64,000 nucleotides of DNA from Marinobacter pelagius. Its GTDB lineage: Bacteria; Pseudomonadota; Gammaproteobacteria; Pseudomonadales; Oleiphilaceae. Positions within the stretch are counted from its first letter, which is position 1; each line of letters begins with the position of its first letter. Location: NCBI RefSeq assembly GCF_003315345.1, contig NZ_QNRO01000018.1, positions 1 through 64,000 on the forward strand. The letters run 5' to 3'. Shown here piece after piece: positions 9,431 to 17,049 of the stretch. Below the pieces are notes generated by a model. That model saw only the letters and a list, made by a program, of their open reading frames with translations. It ran no database searches and was not told the origin of the DNA. A program made the translations under genes and the position numbers.

Positions 9431-10219
9431 ATCAAACGCTACACTCGTCCCCAGGTTCTTGTGCTGTCCGGACTAGACCCCTCCGGTGGCGCCGGCATCC
9501 AGGCCGATATCCAGGCCATCACCTCCCTGGGTTGTCACCCCCTGCCAGTACTTACCTGCCTGACGGTACAGGATACCCGTAACGTCTATGACGCCCAGCC
9601 TGTGGACAGCGCACTGATTCGCAAACAACTGGACTGCATTGCAGCGGATGCCCCCATCCATGCCATCAAGACCGGGGCTCTGGGGAATGCCGAGGTAGTC
9701 GACGTTCTGGTGGAATTCATCAAGGTCCGACCCGGAATTCCGGTGATCACCGACCCGGTCATCAAAGCCGCCGGCGGTGGCGACCTGGCGGACGAAGCCC
9801 TCATCACTGCCATGAAGGAACGCCTGTTCCCACTGGCCGAGATGATCACACCAAACGGTATTGAACTGGCCATGCTCGGTGGCAGCGAAGAACCGGAGCA
9901 GGCAGCGAAGCACCTGATGGATAGGGGCTGCGAATCGGTGCTGGCCACCGGCGGCCACGGTACCGGCCTGCACATCATCAATACCCTGTATAACCACAAC
10001 CCGGGGCCCATGCGCTGGGAGATCGAGCGCGTGGGCGGCGAATACCATGGCACCGGCTGTACCCTGGCCGCGGCCATTGCCGCCGGACGGGCATCGGGGC
10101 TGTCGGCCCGTGCCGCCATTTCCCAGGCCCAGAATTACGTCAACCGGGCGATTCTCCATGCCCTGGACGTTGGCAAGGGCCAGCCCGTTCCGGACCGGGG
10201 TATCCTGTGGGAACGCTAG
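9431..10219 (+). CDS. thiD: hydroxymethylpyrimidine kinase/phosphomethylpyrimidine kinase, apparent ATC start
   Basis: Phosphorylates HMP and HMP-P for thiamine synthesis. The ribokinase-fold signatures LSGLDPSGGAGIQAD at the N-terminus and GTGCTLAAAIAAG near the C-terminus (anion hole and catalytic Asp region) are intact. No ATG, GTG or TTG exists upstream in frame before the first conserved strand. GTG at 9461 would start inside strand beta-1 (MLSGLDPSG). ATC at 9431 has AAGGAG seven bases upstream and gives IKRYTRPQVLVLSGLDPSGG, the normal family N-terminus (262 residues). The start is therefore inferred as ATC, or as ATG with a base error. It overlaps thiE by 13 bp. Confidence 0.9.
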   Translation: MKRYTRPQVLVLSGLDPSGGAGIQADIQAITSLGCHPLPVLTCLTVQDTRNVYDAQPVDSALIRKQLDCIAADAPIHAIKTGALGNAEVVDVLVEFIKVRPGIPVITDPVIKAAGGGDLADEALITAMKERLFPLAEMITPNGIELAMLGGSEEPEQAAKHLMDRGCESVLATGGHGTGLHIINTLYNHNPGPMRWEIERVGGEYHGTGCTLAAAIAAGRASGLSARAAISQAQNYVNRAILHALDVGKGQPVPDRGILWER

Positions 10220-10875
10220 GAAAAGGTCTCCGTCCCGGCCTGTATGCCATTACCGACAGCAAACTCACCCCGCCTGATCGTCTGCGGGCATCCGTGGAAG
10301 CCGCACTGCGCGGAGGCGCCGTGCTGGTACAATACCGGGAGAAAGCCGCTCCGTGGCCAGAGCGGCTGAGCCAGACCCGGGACCTTCAGGCCATTTGCAG
10401 TAATGCCGGTGTGCCCTTGATCATCAACGATGATCCCCAACTGGCTAAGCGCATCGGAGCCGCCGGCGTCCATCTCGGTCAGGGCGACGGATCGCTGGCG
10501 CTGGCCCGCCAACTGCTGGGTGAAGATGCGATTATTGGTGTCACCTGTCATGCCAGGCTGGAACTGGCCCACCGTGCACTTGCCGAGGGAGCCGATTACC
10601 TGGCGTTTGGACGCTTCTATTCGTCCAGCACCAAACCGGATGCGCCCGGAGCAGATCCGGCAGTCCTGACCGAAGCAAAACACCTCGGCAAACCGGTCAC
10701 GGCCATCGGCGGGGTAACAGCAGACAATGGTGCTCCTCTGATTCGGGCGGGAGCCGATTTGCTGGCTTCGGTCGGTGGCGTGTTCGGAGGCACACCGGAA
10801 CAGATTGAACAGAAGGCGAGAGCCTTCGGGCGGCTGTTCGCTGCCCACCATCCACTTTTCTCATTATCGGATTAA
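10207..10875 (+). CDS. thiE: thiamine-phosphate synthase
   Basis: Joins HMP-PP and thiazole phosphate to give thiamine phosphate. The TIM-barrel protein (222 residues) shows VQYREK, the INDD metal-binding loop ([14 protein letters not shown]), HLGQGD and the phosphate loop [11 protein letters not shown]. The GTG start lies inside the 3' end of thiD (13-bp overlap), which points to translational coupling; a later start would cut into the barrel. No TPP riboswitch was recognised upstream of thiD or thiE. Confidence 0.95.
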   Translation: MGTLGKGLRPGLYAITDSKLTPPDRLRASVEAALRGGAVLVQYREKAAPWPERLSQTRDLQAICSNAGVPLIINDDPQLAKRIGAAGVHLGQGDGSLALARQLLGEDAIIGVTCHARLELAHRALAEGADYLAFGRFYSSSTKPDAPGADPAVLTEAKHLGKPVTAIGGVTADNGAPLIRAGADLLASVGGVFGGTPEQIEQKARAFGRLFAAHHPLFSLSD

Positions 10876-10888
10876 CAGGAGCCGAACC

Positions 10889-12169
10889 ATGACACACTCC
10901 GAAACCTTGTTCGAAGAGGCGCAAAAATACATACCCGGTGGCGTGAATTCACCGGTAAGGGCCTTTCGCGGCGTGGGCGGCACCCCGATTTTCTTCAAGC
11001 ATGCCGAAGGCGCGTACCTGTTTGATGAAGACGACCGCCGCTACATTGACTACATCGGCTCCTGGGGCCCGATGATCCTCGGCCACTCCGATCCGCGCAT
11101 CAAGCAGGCCCTGCATACCCAGGTTGACCTTGGCGTCGGCTATGGTGCTCCCACCGCTATCGAGACCGAAATGGCCAAGAAGGTGTGCGAACTGGTGCCC
11201 TCCATTGATCTGGTACGCATGGTGAACTCCGGTACCGAAGCCACCATGAGTGCCATCCGCCTGGCGCGGGGCTACACCGGCCGGGACAAGATCGTGAAAT
11301 TCGAGGGCTGCTACCACGGCCACGTGGATTCACTGCTGGTAAAGGCAGGTTCTGGTGCGCTGACCCTGGGTGTTCCCAACTCCCCGGGCATTCCCGCCAG
11401 CCTGGCGGAGCATACCCTGACCCTGACCTATAACGACATCGACGAAGTCCGGGATACGTTCGAGAAAATGGGTGACCAGATCGCAGCGATCATCGTGGAG
11501 CCGGTTGCCGGCAACATGAACTGCATCCCGCCGGTTCCGGGCTTCCTGGAAGCATTACGGGAGGTCTGTGACCAGCATGGGACTGTTCTGATCTTTGACG
11601 AGGTAATGACCGGTTTCCGGGTGTCCCTGGGCGGCGCTCAGGGTTACTACGGTGTCACCCCGGATTTGACCGCCCTGGGCAAGGTGATCGGTGGCGGCCT
11701 GCCTGTCGGTGCCTTCGGCGGCAAGCGAAAAATCATGGAGCACATCTCGCCCCTGGGGCCCGTTTACCAGGCCGGCACCCTGAGCGGTAACCCGCTGGCC
11801 ATGGCAGCGGGCCTGACCACACTCAACGCAATTTCCGAGCCCGGCTTCCATGACCGGCTCACGGAAAGGACCAACGCCGTGCGCGATGGCCTGAAACAGG
11901 CGGCTGACGAAGCTGGCATTCCGATGACGGTACAGAGCGCCGGCGCCATGTTCGGTTTCTTCTTCACCGAGGAAGCGTCAGTCACCCGCTTCGATCAGGT
12001 GATGGCGTGCGACGTGGAGCGTTTCAAGAAGTTCTTCCAGGGCATGCTGAAAGAAGGGGTTTATCTGGCACCGTCGGCCTTCGAGGCAGGGTTTACCAGT
12101 GCGGCGTTGACCGACGACGATATCGAGCACACGATTGCCGCGGCCCGCAAAGTGATGGCGACACTGTAA
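10889..12169 (+). CDS. hemL: glutamate-1-semialdehyde 2,1-aminomutase
   Basis: PLP enzyme making 5-aminolevulinate from glutamate-1-semialdehyde (C5 heme pathway). The start is ATG 10889 (AGGAG eight bases upstream), 13 nt after the thiE stop, giving 426 residues, the usual length. A longer frame exists upstream, but it runs through thiE and is not credible. The N-terminus [13 protein letters not shown], the [10 protein letters not shown] loop and the PLP-lysine motif [17 protein letters not shown] (Lys265) are all present. Last gene of the ClC-hemJ-thiD-thiE-hemL run. Confidence 0.98.
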   Translation: MTHSETLFEEAQKYIPGGVNSPVRAFRGVGGTPIFFKHAEGAYLFDEDDRRYIDYIGSWGPMILGHSDPRIKQALHTQVDLGVGYGAPTAIETEMAKKVCELVPSIDLVRMVNSGTEATMSAIRLARGYTGRDKIVKFEGCYHGHVDSLLVKAGSGALTLGVPNSPGIPASLAEHTLTLTYNDIDEVRDTFEKMGDQIAAIIVEPVAGNMNCIPPVPGFLEALREVCDQHGTVLIFDEVMTGFRVSLGGAQGYYGVTPDLTALGKVIGGGLPVGAFGGKRKIMEHISPLGPVYQAGTLSGNPLAMAAGLTTLNAISEPGFHDRLTERTNAVRDGLKQAADEAGIPMTVQSAGAMFGFFFTEEASVTRFDQVMACDVERFKKFFQGMLKEGVYLAPSAFEAGFTSAALTDDDIEHTIAAARKVMATL

Positions 12170-12183
12170 CTGCAGCACTCCGG

Positions 12184-12203
12184 GTCCGGCCGCTTGGCCG
12201 GAC
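12184..12203. terminator. GC-rich hairpin between convergent genes
   Basis: GTCCGGCC (12184-12191), a 4-nt GCTT loop and GGCCGGAC (12196-12203) form a perfect 8-bp stem between the hemL stop and the convergent beta-barrel gene stop. Neither strand has a T-run directly after it, so it may act as a bidirectional block or mRNA 3' end stabiliser more than as a strong intrinsic terminator. Confidence 0.5.
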
Positions 12204-13544
12204 TCAGAGCACGCCCTCCAGCGTCACCATGAAGGTGTGGCGCTGGTAACTGTAACTGTCTATCTCACTGCTGTTGTCCCTGAACAGCCATTCTCCCCGC
12301 AGCAACCAGCGCCGGCTCAGGCCATACTCCGCAAAAGTTCCGGTTTCCCAACGCCGGTCCGTGCGCCGTTCAACCACCACCATATCGCCTTCCAGCAAAC
12401 GGTGGGGATCCTGGTAACGGCTGTACCTGAATCCTCCCATGGCGCCCAGCACAAGATCTCCCCAAACACTGTAACGGGCGACGCCTTCAACTGCGTGATG
12501 TTGCGGTGAGACACTGACAAACTGGCTTCCCGATGTCAGATCGCTCCGGTCATTCAGTTCCCAGAGGTACTTTCCTTCCAGATTCCACGCTCCTAACCAG
12601 CGCCCCGCCCTGGCGCGCAGCCGGTACCACTGGCCGTCGTAGGCCTCGAACGAGCTTCCCCCGTCCACTCTGGCAGCAGCCAGGGACACATCGCAGTCAT
12701 CGATCGGAAGCGCAACCGGGCACCGGGTCCAGGCCATAAGACCCTCCACGCCATAGCGTGTCTCGAACGCGTCTGGACCGAACCACGATTGACTCAACAC
12801 CGCTCCCAACTGACGGCTCAGACCCGCATCCTGTTCTGACCAGGCGAGCTTGCCCTGAAGGAATTTGGTGTTGTAGTCATCGTCGTCCGGATAGTCCCGG
12901 CCAAAAAAAGCACCTTCCAGGTCCCAGCCGGAGCTCCTGTCACCGTGGAGGCGAGCACTACCAGCAACCACTGCATCCAGGAACAGGCCGCCCTCCCGGG
13001 TGGTGGCAGTCTCCGGGAGACCGGCAATGTTACTGTCGTAGCCACCCGATGCGGCCAGGTAAAGGCGACGGGGACGACGGTCGGAAACCGCCACCTGACG
13101 GCCCATATCTGCAAGCCTGGCCCGGGCCAGGTCCTGCAGTTTGTCAGGGCCGTCGCTCTCAATGACCGACAGGAAGTAATCCCGGGCGACCGGTTCGTCG
13201 TTCCGCGCCAGGGCAATCAGGCCAAGGTTATAGCGTGCCAGGGTTTCATGGGGAGAAGACAAGAGGCGAGCGAACGACTCTTCTGCGGCATCCAGCTGAC
13301 CCAGTCGGTAATACACTACACCGAGGTTGTAATGGAGGGTCATGGAATCCAGACCGGCAGCGCGCGCGGCTTCCAGCCGTTGTCGTGCGGCCTTCAGGTC
13401 ACCTTGCTGGAAAAGCTCGACACCTCTGCGAAAGTCGGCCTGCGCCGGCGTTTCCCCGGAGGTGTCCTGTGCCGGTGACGGCACGGAGACAAGCAGGAGT
13501 GAGCAACTTAGCAGCAGCTTACGGGTGAGGCAGGCAGCCAGCAA
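12204..13544 (-). CDS. TPR plus beta-barrel outer-membrane protein
   Basis: Unrecognised gene. A signal peptide (about residues 8-25, ending SPAQ) is followed by three to four TPR-like repeats (about 32-150: AQADFRRGVELFQQGDLKAA, LHYNLGVVYYRLG, ARYNLGLIAL). A long C-terminal domain then alternates aromatic and polar residues and ends VTLEGVL, consistent with a beta-barrel of about 14 strands. This resembles the Slam/surface-lipoprotein-modifier layout in outline only. The start is TTG 13544 with AAGGTG upstream, the only start that keeps the signal peptide. An extended -10 (TGTTATACT, 13628-13636) gives it its own promoter behind the sigma operon terminator. Confidence 0.75.
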   Translation of the reverse strand: MLAACLTRKLLLSCSLLLVSVPSPAQDTSGETPAQADFRRGVELFQQGDLKAARQRLEAARAAGLDSMTLHYNLGVVYYRLGQLDAAEESFARLLSSPHETLARYNLGLIALARNDEPVARDYFLSVIESDGPDKLQDLARARLADMGRQVAVSDRRPRRLYLAASGGYDSNIAGLPETATTREGGLFLDAVVAGSARLHGDRSSGWDLEGAFFGRDYPDDDDYNTKFLQGKLAWSEQDAGLSRQLGAVLSQSWFGPDAFETRYGVEGLMAWTRCPVALPIDDCDVSLAAARVDGGSSFEAYDGQWYRLRARAGRWLGAWNLEGKYLWELNDRSDLTSGSQFVSVSPQHHAVEGVARYSVWGDLVLGAMGGFRYSRYQDPHRLLEGDMVVVERRTDRRWETGTFAEYGLSRRWLLRGEWLFRDNSSEIDSYSYQRHTFMVTLEGVL

Positions 13545-13627
13545 ACAACACCTTCCCTTTTTTCCGGATCAGGGGGATGAATCGGCGGGCTGACGGCAAG
13601 CCAGCGTTACCGAACGATAACGCGACA

Positions 13628-13636
13628 AGTATAACA
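13628..13636 (-). promoter_or_regulatory. extended -10 promoter for the TPR beta-barrel gene
   Basis: The minus strand reads TGTTATACT, an extended -10 with one mismatch to TATAAT. It is placed about 85 bp before the TTG start and just downstream of the terminator of the preceding operon. No strong -35 box is seen. Confidence 0.45.
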
Positions 13637-13645
13637 GGGAGACTG

Positions 13646-13677
13646 AAAAATGGCTGCCCGCCATGGCATGGCGGGCA
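13646..13677 (-). terminator. intrinsic terminator of the sigma/anti-sigma operon
   Basis: A perfect 9-bp stem, TGCCCGCCA (13655-13663) and TGGCGGGCA (13669-13677), with a 5-nt loop. On the minus strand it is followed by GCC and five T residues (complement of 13646-13650). It lies 6 bp after the stop of the 121-residue protein. Confidence 0.8.
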
Positions 13678-13683
13678 GGAGAA

Positions 13684-14049
13684 TCAATTGCGGGGTTTGG
13701 CTGCCTCGGGCAGGTTGTCCCGAACGTCCTGCACGTGTTCAGGCAACTCTGGCCTGTCCGGCTTTTCTCCGGCGGATTCGCGGACCTTATCGGCCATTTC
13801 CTGGCCAAATTCGCGGCCCTGCTCACGGGCATCCCGGGCCATGTCCATCCCCGGTGCCTCTCGGCTCTCTCTTGCCTGATCCGGACGTTCGACAGATGCG
13901 GGTTCAGGCAACTCGATCTCGCGGACGACGGATTCGGTCAATGTCCGCTCATCGAGCACCATGCGCATGGTGACATCAAGGTCCTCACGCGCATGGGCCT
14001 CGGACGCCAACAGCGCAACGAGCATTGCTACCGGAACATACCATCTCAT
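13684..14049 (-). CDS. small exported protein of the ECF sigma operon
   Basis: Unrecognised 121-residue protein. It has a clear signal peptide (residues 1-20, ending SEAHA). The mature part is hydrophilic and unusually rich in Arg, Asp, Glu and Pro (PERPDQARESREAPG-like stretches) with no cysteines and probably little globular structure. Its start overlaps the anti-sigma stop by 4 nt (ATGA), so the two are translationally coupled. It could be a periplasmic partner, sensor or sink for the anti-sigma factor; that is inference from position only. Confidence 0.7.
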   Translation of the reverse strand: MRWYVPVAMLVALLASEAHAREDLDVTMRMVLDERTLTESVVREIELPEPASVERPDQARESREAPGMDMARDAREQGREFGQEMADKVRESAGEKPDRPELPEHVQDVRDNLPEAAKPRN

Positions 14050-14720
14050 GATGCCGGCACCTCCTGATTTTCAATCGAACCGGGAATCTCGACCCGGAAA
14101 CTCTTTTGCTGCTCCCCCGTATTCAGGCGAGCGACCAATTCTCCCCTGCCGGGAAACAATACCCTCAACGGCAGGGAAACCACATTCTCGCCAGCATCCA
14201 GACTGATTTGCCAGCTCAGCTCCTGCCGTCCCGGCCATGGAGACAACTCCACATTCGGTGGCAGTTCAAGAGTCAGAGTGACATTGTCCAACGCCTGGCC
14301 CGAACGGAATGCCAGCTTCACAGTCTGCTCAACGGGCTCGAAAACCACAGGCTCCGGTGACTGTTGGCCGGCCAGCTGCTGCTGTGGTTCGGGAGAGGTT
14401 CCCTGGTTCAAAAACACACCCAGTGAAACCCCCAACGCCAGCGCCGCAGCGATAGCACCGCCAACCACCCGATGGCTCCAGCGCCCCTGCCGGTCCGGTT
14501 CTGTTGTTGCCGCTGACAGCACCCGGGATTCAAACCCTCGTGACGGCTCGGGAATGCGCTGGCGAACCTGCAGTTTCTCACCCAGCAGCCGTTCCGCCTC
14601 CAATGCCCGGCTACAGGCTGCGCACACAGACAGGTGCTCAGCTACCGTCTCCCGGTGCTGGGCTGGCAACTCATTGTTCAGGTAAGCTACAAGGCTTACG
14701 CGGATTTCCCGACAGGACAT
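14046..14720 (-). CDS. zinc-finger anti-sigma factor
   Basis: Membrane-bound anti-sigma factor (224 residues). The N-terminal ZAS domain carries His29-x3-Cys33-x2-Cys36 (HLSVCAAC). One membrane helix follows at about 88-108 (VVGGAIAAALALGVSLGVF), then a periplasmic beta-rich domain. The start ATG 14720 has GAGGTG upstream; an earlier ATG at 14744 lies inside the sigma gene and is less likely. Ten nt separate it from the sigma stop and it overlaps the 121-residue exported protein by 4 nt. It most likely holds the ECF sigma factor at the membrane until an envelope signal arrives. Confidence 0.88.
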   Translation of the reverse strand: MSCREIRVSLVAYLNNELPAQHRETVAEHLSVCAACSRALEAERLLGEKLQVRQRIPEPSRGFESRVLSAATTEPDRQGRWSHRVVGGAIAAALALGVSLGVFLNQGTSPEPQQQLAGQQSPEPVVFEPVEQTVKLAFRSGQALDNVTLTLELPPNVELSPWPGRQELSWQISLDAGENVVSLPLRVLFPGRGELVARLNTGEQQKSFRVEIPGSIENQEVPAS

Positions 14721-14730
14721 AGTTATCACC

Positions 14731-15318
14731 TCAGTTTTCCACACGCCCGGCGCTTGCTGTTGGTTCCAGCTGTTGCAGTAATTTTTTTCTCAGTGCTGCG
14801 CGGACCCGATGCAGGCGGGATTTCACGGTCCCCAGGGGGATATCGAGAATTTCGGCGATCTCATCCTGGCGCCAGCCATCCACATCGTGAAGGAGCAACA
14901 ATGTACGCTGGTCTGGCTCAAGGGTGGCAATGACCCGGTCCAGCTCCGGACCCAGTCGCTCAAGCTCCAGCAGGGCCATTGGCCCGGTGTCTTCGGCATC
15001 AAGGCTGTCGAGCCAGTCGGCCTGGCTGTCAGCCTCCACCAGTTCACTCATGGGCCGATCACCCTGCCGGCCCTTTCGCCGCAACTGGTCGATGAAGTGC
15101 CGGTACAACACCCGATTCAACCAGGGGCGCAACTGATCCACCGACTCCAGCTCATCCAGACGGGGATACAGTTTGACCACCACATCCTGGACCAGATCCT
15201 CGGCATCCTGCTGCTGCCCCGCCAGCCGGAAGGCAAAACGGTACATGGGCTCAAGATGGGGCTGGATCAGGATCTCGAAACGCCGTTTTTTACCTGGCTT
15301 GAAGGAGAGAATCGACAA
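14731..15318 (-). CDS. ECF sigma factor
   Basis: Sigma70-family extracytoplasmic-function factor with region 2 (YRFAFRLAGQQQDAEDLVQDV), a linker and region 4 (LLLHDVDGWRQDEIAEILDIPLGTVKSRLHR, a helix-turn-helix; only parts quoted). The open frame runs back to 15402. However, the first 28 codons are non-conserved, start with TTG and span a TGTTATAGA promoter-like element. TTG 15318 (195 residues) is therefore preferred, although the start is uncertain. First gene of the sigma/anti-sigma/exported-protein operon, divergent from the DUF4382 lipoprotein, whose promoter looks ECF-type. Confidence 0.9.
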   Translation of the reverse strand: MSILSFKPGKKRRFEILIQPHLEPMYRFAFRLAGQQQDAEDLVQDVVVKLYPRLDELESVDQLRPWLNRVLYRHFIDQLRRKGRQGDRPMSELVEADSQADWLDSLDAEDTGPMALLELERLGPELDRVIATLEPDQRTLLLLHDVDGWRQDEIAEILDIPLGTVKSRLHRVRAALRKKLLQQLEPTASAGRVEN

Positions 15319-15449
15319 AACCGTTACTACCCGTGTGGTTCGCTGTTGAAGCGGCAAGTCTATAACAGACCGGCCCGCGGTTGCAGTTACGGAGCTGACC
15401 AAGCCGCGAGCCCATTACAGCCAGATGAGGAAAGGTTAACAAAATTTCC

Positions 15450-15474
15450 GGAACCCTCACCGATTTTGTGTCGT
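15450..15474 (+). promoter_or_regulatory. candidate ECF-type promoter
   Basis: GGAACC (15450-15455), 15 bp, then TCGT (15471-15474) resembles ECF-dependent promoters (GGAAC at -35, CGT/TCGT-like -10). It sits 39 bp before the DUF4382 gene and next to the divergent ECF sigma gene. No sigma70 boxes compete in the same place. This is a prediction from motif and context. Confidence 0.45.
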
Positions 15475-15512
15475 GGATTGAGGGAGATTCAACCAAAACC
15501 CACGGAGGTTGT

Positions 15513-16418
15513 ATGAAGCGTTCAATCCAGATTTTTGCCGTATCTGCACTGGCAGCGGGTATTGCCGCTTGTGGTGGTAGTAGTGATGGTGGCACATCGA
15601 CCGGTAGTGTTAGTGTAGGGCTCACGGACGCCCCGATTGATAATGCTGATGCCGTGAACATCGAAGTTGAGGCACTGGTGCTGCAATCACCCGAGGGTGA
15701 CCGACTCCGGTATGAATTTGACTTCCCGCAGCCACTCAATCTTCTCGAGCTTCAAGGCGGTGCCGTAGAAGCCCTGATTCAGGATGAGGAAGTGCCGGCC
15801 GGCGAATACAGTTGGATGCGCCTGGAAGTTGGCACCAACAATACCATTGAAATTGACGGTGCTGTCTACGACCTCACCACCCCGTCAGCACGCGGCGTAC
15901 AGACCAGTGGCTTCGTGGTTCCGGCCGGTGGAGAAGTTGCGCTGACCATCGACTTTGATGTTCGAAAATCCATTGTAAATCCACAGAATGACACAACCTA
16001 TAAGCTCAAGCCTGTGGTTAGGCTCGTCGACAACTCGACAGTAGGGACGATCAGCGGAACCGTAACGGCGGAACTCATCAACGAGCAATGCACTGACGTT
16101 ACCACCGTGGAGGAATCCTTCATTGGAAACATCTATGTGCATGAGGAGTTCGATCAGGCTCCGGATGATATCGGCAGCGCGAACGAACCACTCGTTGTAG
16201 TTCCCGTAACCAACAATGGAAGCGAAAGCACATACACGGCAGCATTCATTCCAACAGGGGACTACACAGTCAGCTATTCTTGCGGCGATGACTTCGTCGA
16301 AACAACTGATGGACAACCCGCCGATGACGACCTGACATTTGTGGGAATGCAAAATGTAGAAGTGGTTGAGGGCGAGACCGCAACTGCGAACTTTGATACC
16401 CAAGTAGTACAGCAGTAA
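15513..16418 (+). CDS. DUF4382 lipoprotein, likely ECF target
   Basis: Exported lipoprotein of 301 residues with signal peptide and lipobox (LAAGIAAC, lipidated Cys20), then a Gly/Ser-rich linker. A DUF4382-like domain (about 28-165) opens with GSVSVGLTDAPIDNADAVN. A carboxypeptidase-like beta-sandwich region follows (about 175-300). The start is ATG 15513 with GGAGG upstream. Function is unknown in the family. It is monocistronic: ECF-like promoter before it, perfect terminator after it. The divergent sigma/anti-sigma pair suggests it is a regulon member. Confidence 0.85.
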   Translation: MKRSIQIFAVSALAAGIAACGGSSDGGTSTGSVSVGLTDAPIDNADAVNIEVEALVLQSPEGDRLRYEFDFPQPLNLLELQGGAVEALIQDEEVPAGEYSWMRLEVGTNNTIEIDGAVYDLTTPSARGVQTSGFVVPAGGEVALTIDFDVRKSIVNPQNDTTYKLKPVVRLVDNSTVGTISGTVTAELINEQCTDVTTVEESFIGNIYVHEEFDQAPDDIGSANEPLVVVPVTNNGSESTYTAAFIPTGDYTVSYSCGDDFVETTDGQPADDDLTFVGMQNVEVVEGETATANFDTQVVQQ

Positions 16419-16435
16419 TCTTCCTTGGATAAAGG

Positions 16436-16466
16436 AAAAGGCGCGGTAGTGATCCGCGCCTTTTCT
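16436..16466 (+). terminator. intrinsic terminator after the DUF4382 gene
   Basis: AAAAGGCGCGG (16436-16446), a 7-nt loop and CCGCGCCTTTT (16454-16464): an 11-bp perfect stem running into T-rich sequence. It also lies just past the stop of the convergent TPR lipoprotein gene, so it may serve both strands. Confidence 0.9.
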
Positions 16467-16470
16467 ATTT

Positions 16471-17049
16471 CTAAAGCGCAGCAGCCCTCGCTTCCGCCTG
16501 ATCCGCCCCGGCCACATTCCCCCGGGCCCGGCGAATATCCGCCAGCAATAACCAGCCCGCTCTCTGCAGACGGGTATTGTCACCAGCCAGCGACAGACCC
16601 TTCAGAGTGAACTGTTCGGCGCTGCCCAGGTTACCGGCTGCCACGTAGGCCTCGGAAAGTTTGAAATAGACCTCCGCCGAACGGGGTGCAATGCGCTGCG
16701 CCCGCTCCAGGCGGGAAATGGCTCCGGGGGTATTGCCCTGGGCCAGCAGGTTATCAGCCTCATTGACCAGGCTCTTAGCCGCCGGGGAAAGACTCTCGCC
16801 CGAATCCTGGTAGCTGGGCGCGGTGTCCCGGCGTTCCTCTACAACCGTAGGCTCCTCCTCCGGCTGTTCGCTCTTGCGCCACACCGGCTCCTCTTCCGGC
16901 TCGCTGGTGGACGTCCGGGGCGGCTCCGGGGCTCTGGTTTGCTCCCCGCCACCAATCGGCACGTAGATGGAGCCAGGACCGCTGGCACAGCCTGCCAAAG
17001 CGAGGACGGCGCCCAGGGCGCCCGCACGGGTCAACACAGATACTTTCAT
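16471..17049 (-). CDS. TPR lipoprotein, probable PBP1b activator LpoP
   Basis: Outer-membrane lipoprotein of 192 residues. The signal peptide ends in LALAGC (lipidated Cys21). A Pro/Glu-rich flexible linker (about 35-85) leads to a compact domain of two to three TPR motifs (about 88-190: NEADNLLAQGNTPGAISRLERA, YFKLSEAYVAAGN; quoted in part). Its ATG overlaps the mrcB stop by 4 nt (ATGA). In Pseudomonas aeruginosa a TPR lipoprotein, LpoP, activates PBP1b and is encoded beside ponB; the same layout here supports the assignment. It replaces the unrelated LpoB of enterics. Confidence 0.8.
   Translation of the reverse strand: MKVSVLTRAGALGAVLALAGCASGPGSIYVPIGGGEQTRAPEPPRTSTSEPEEEPVWRKSEQPEEEPTVVEERRDTAPSYQDSGESLSPAAKSLVNEADNLLAQGNTPGAISRLERAQRIAPRSAEVYFKLSEAYVAAGNLGSAEQFTLKGLSLAGDNTRLQRAGWLLLADIRRARGNVAGADQAEARAAAL

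Noticed and set aside
9421..9460. TPP riboswitch upstream of thiD
   Set aside because: The gap is only 11 bp after hemJ; no room and no thi-box motif.
15319..15402. N-terminal extension of the ECF sigma factor to TTG 15402
   Set aside because: Non-conserved residues, and a TGTTATAGA promoter-like element lies inside it; TTG 15318 is preferred though not proven.
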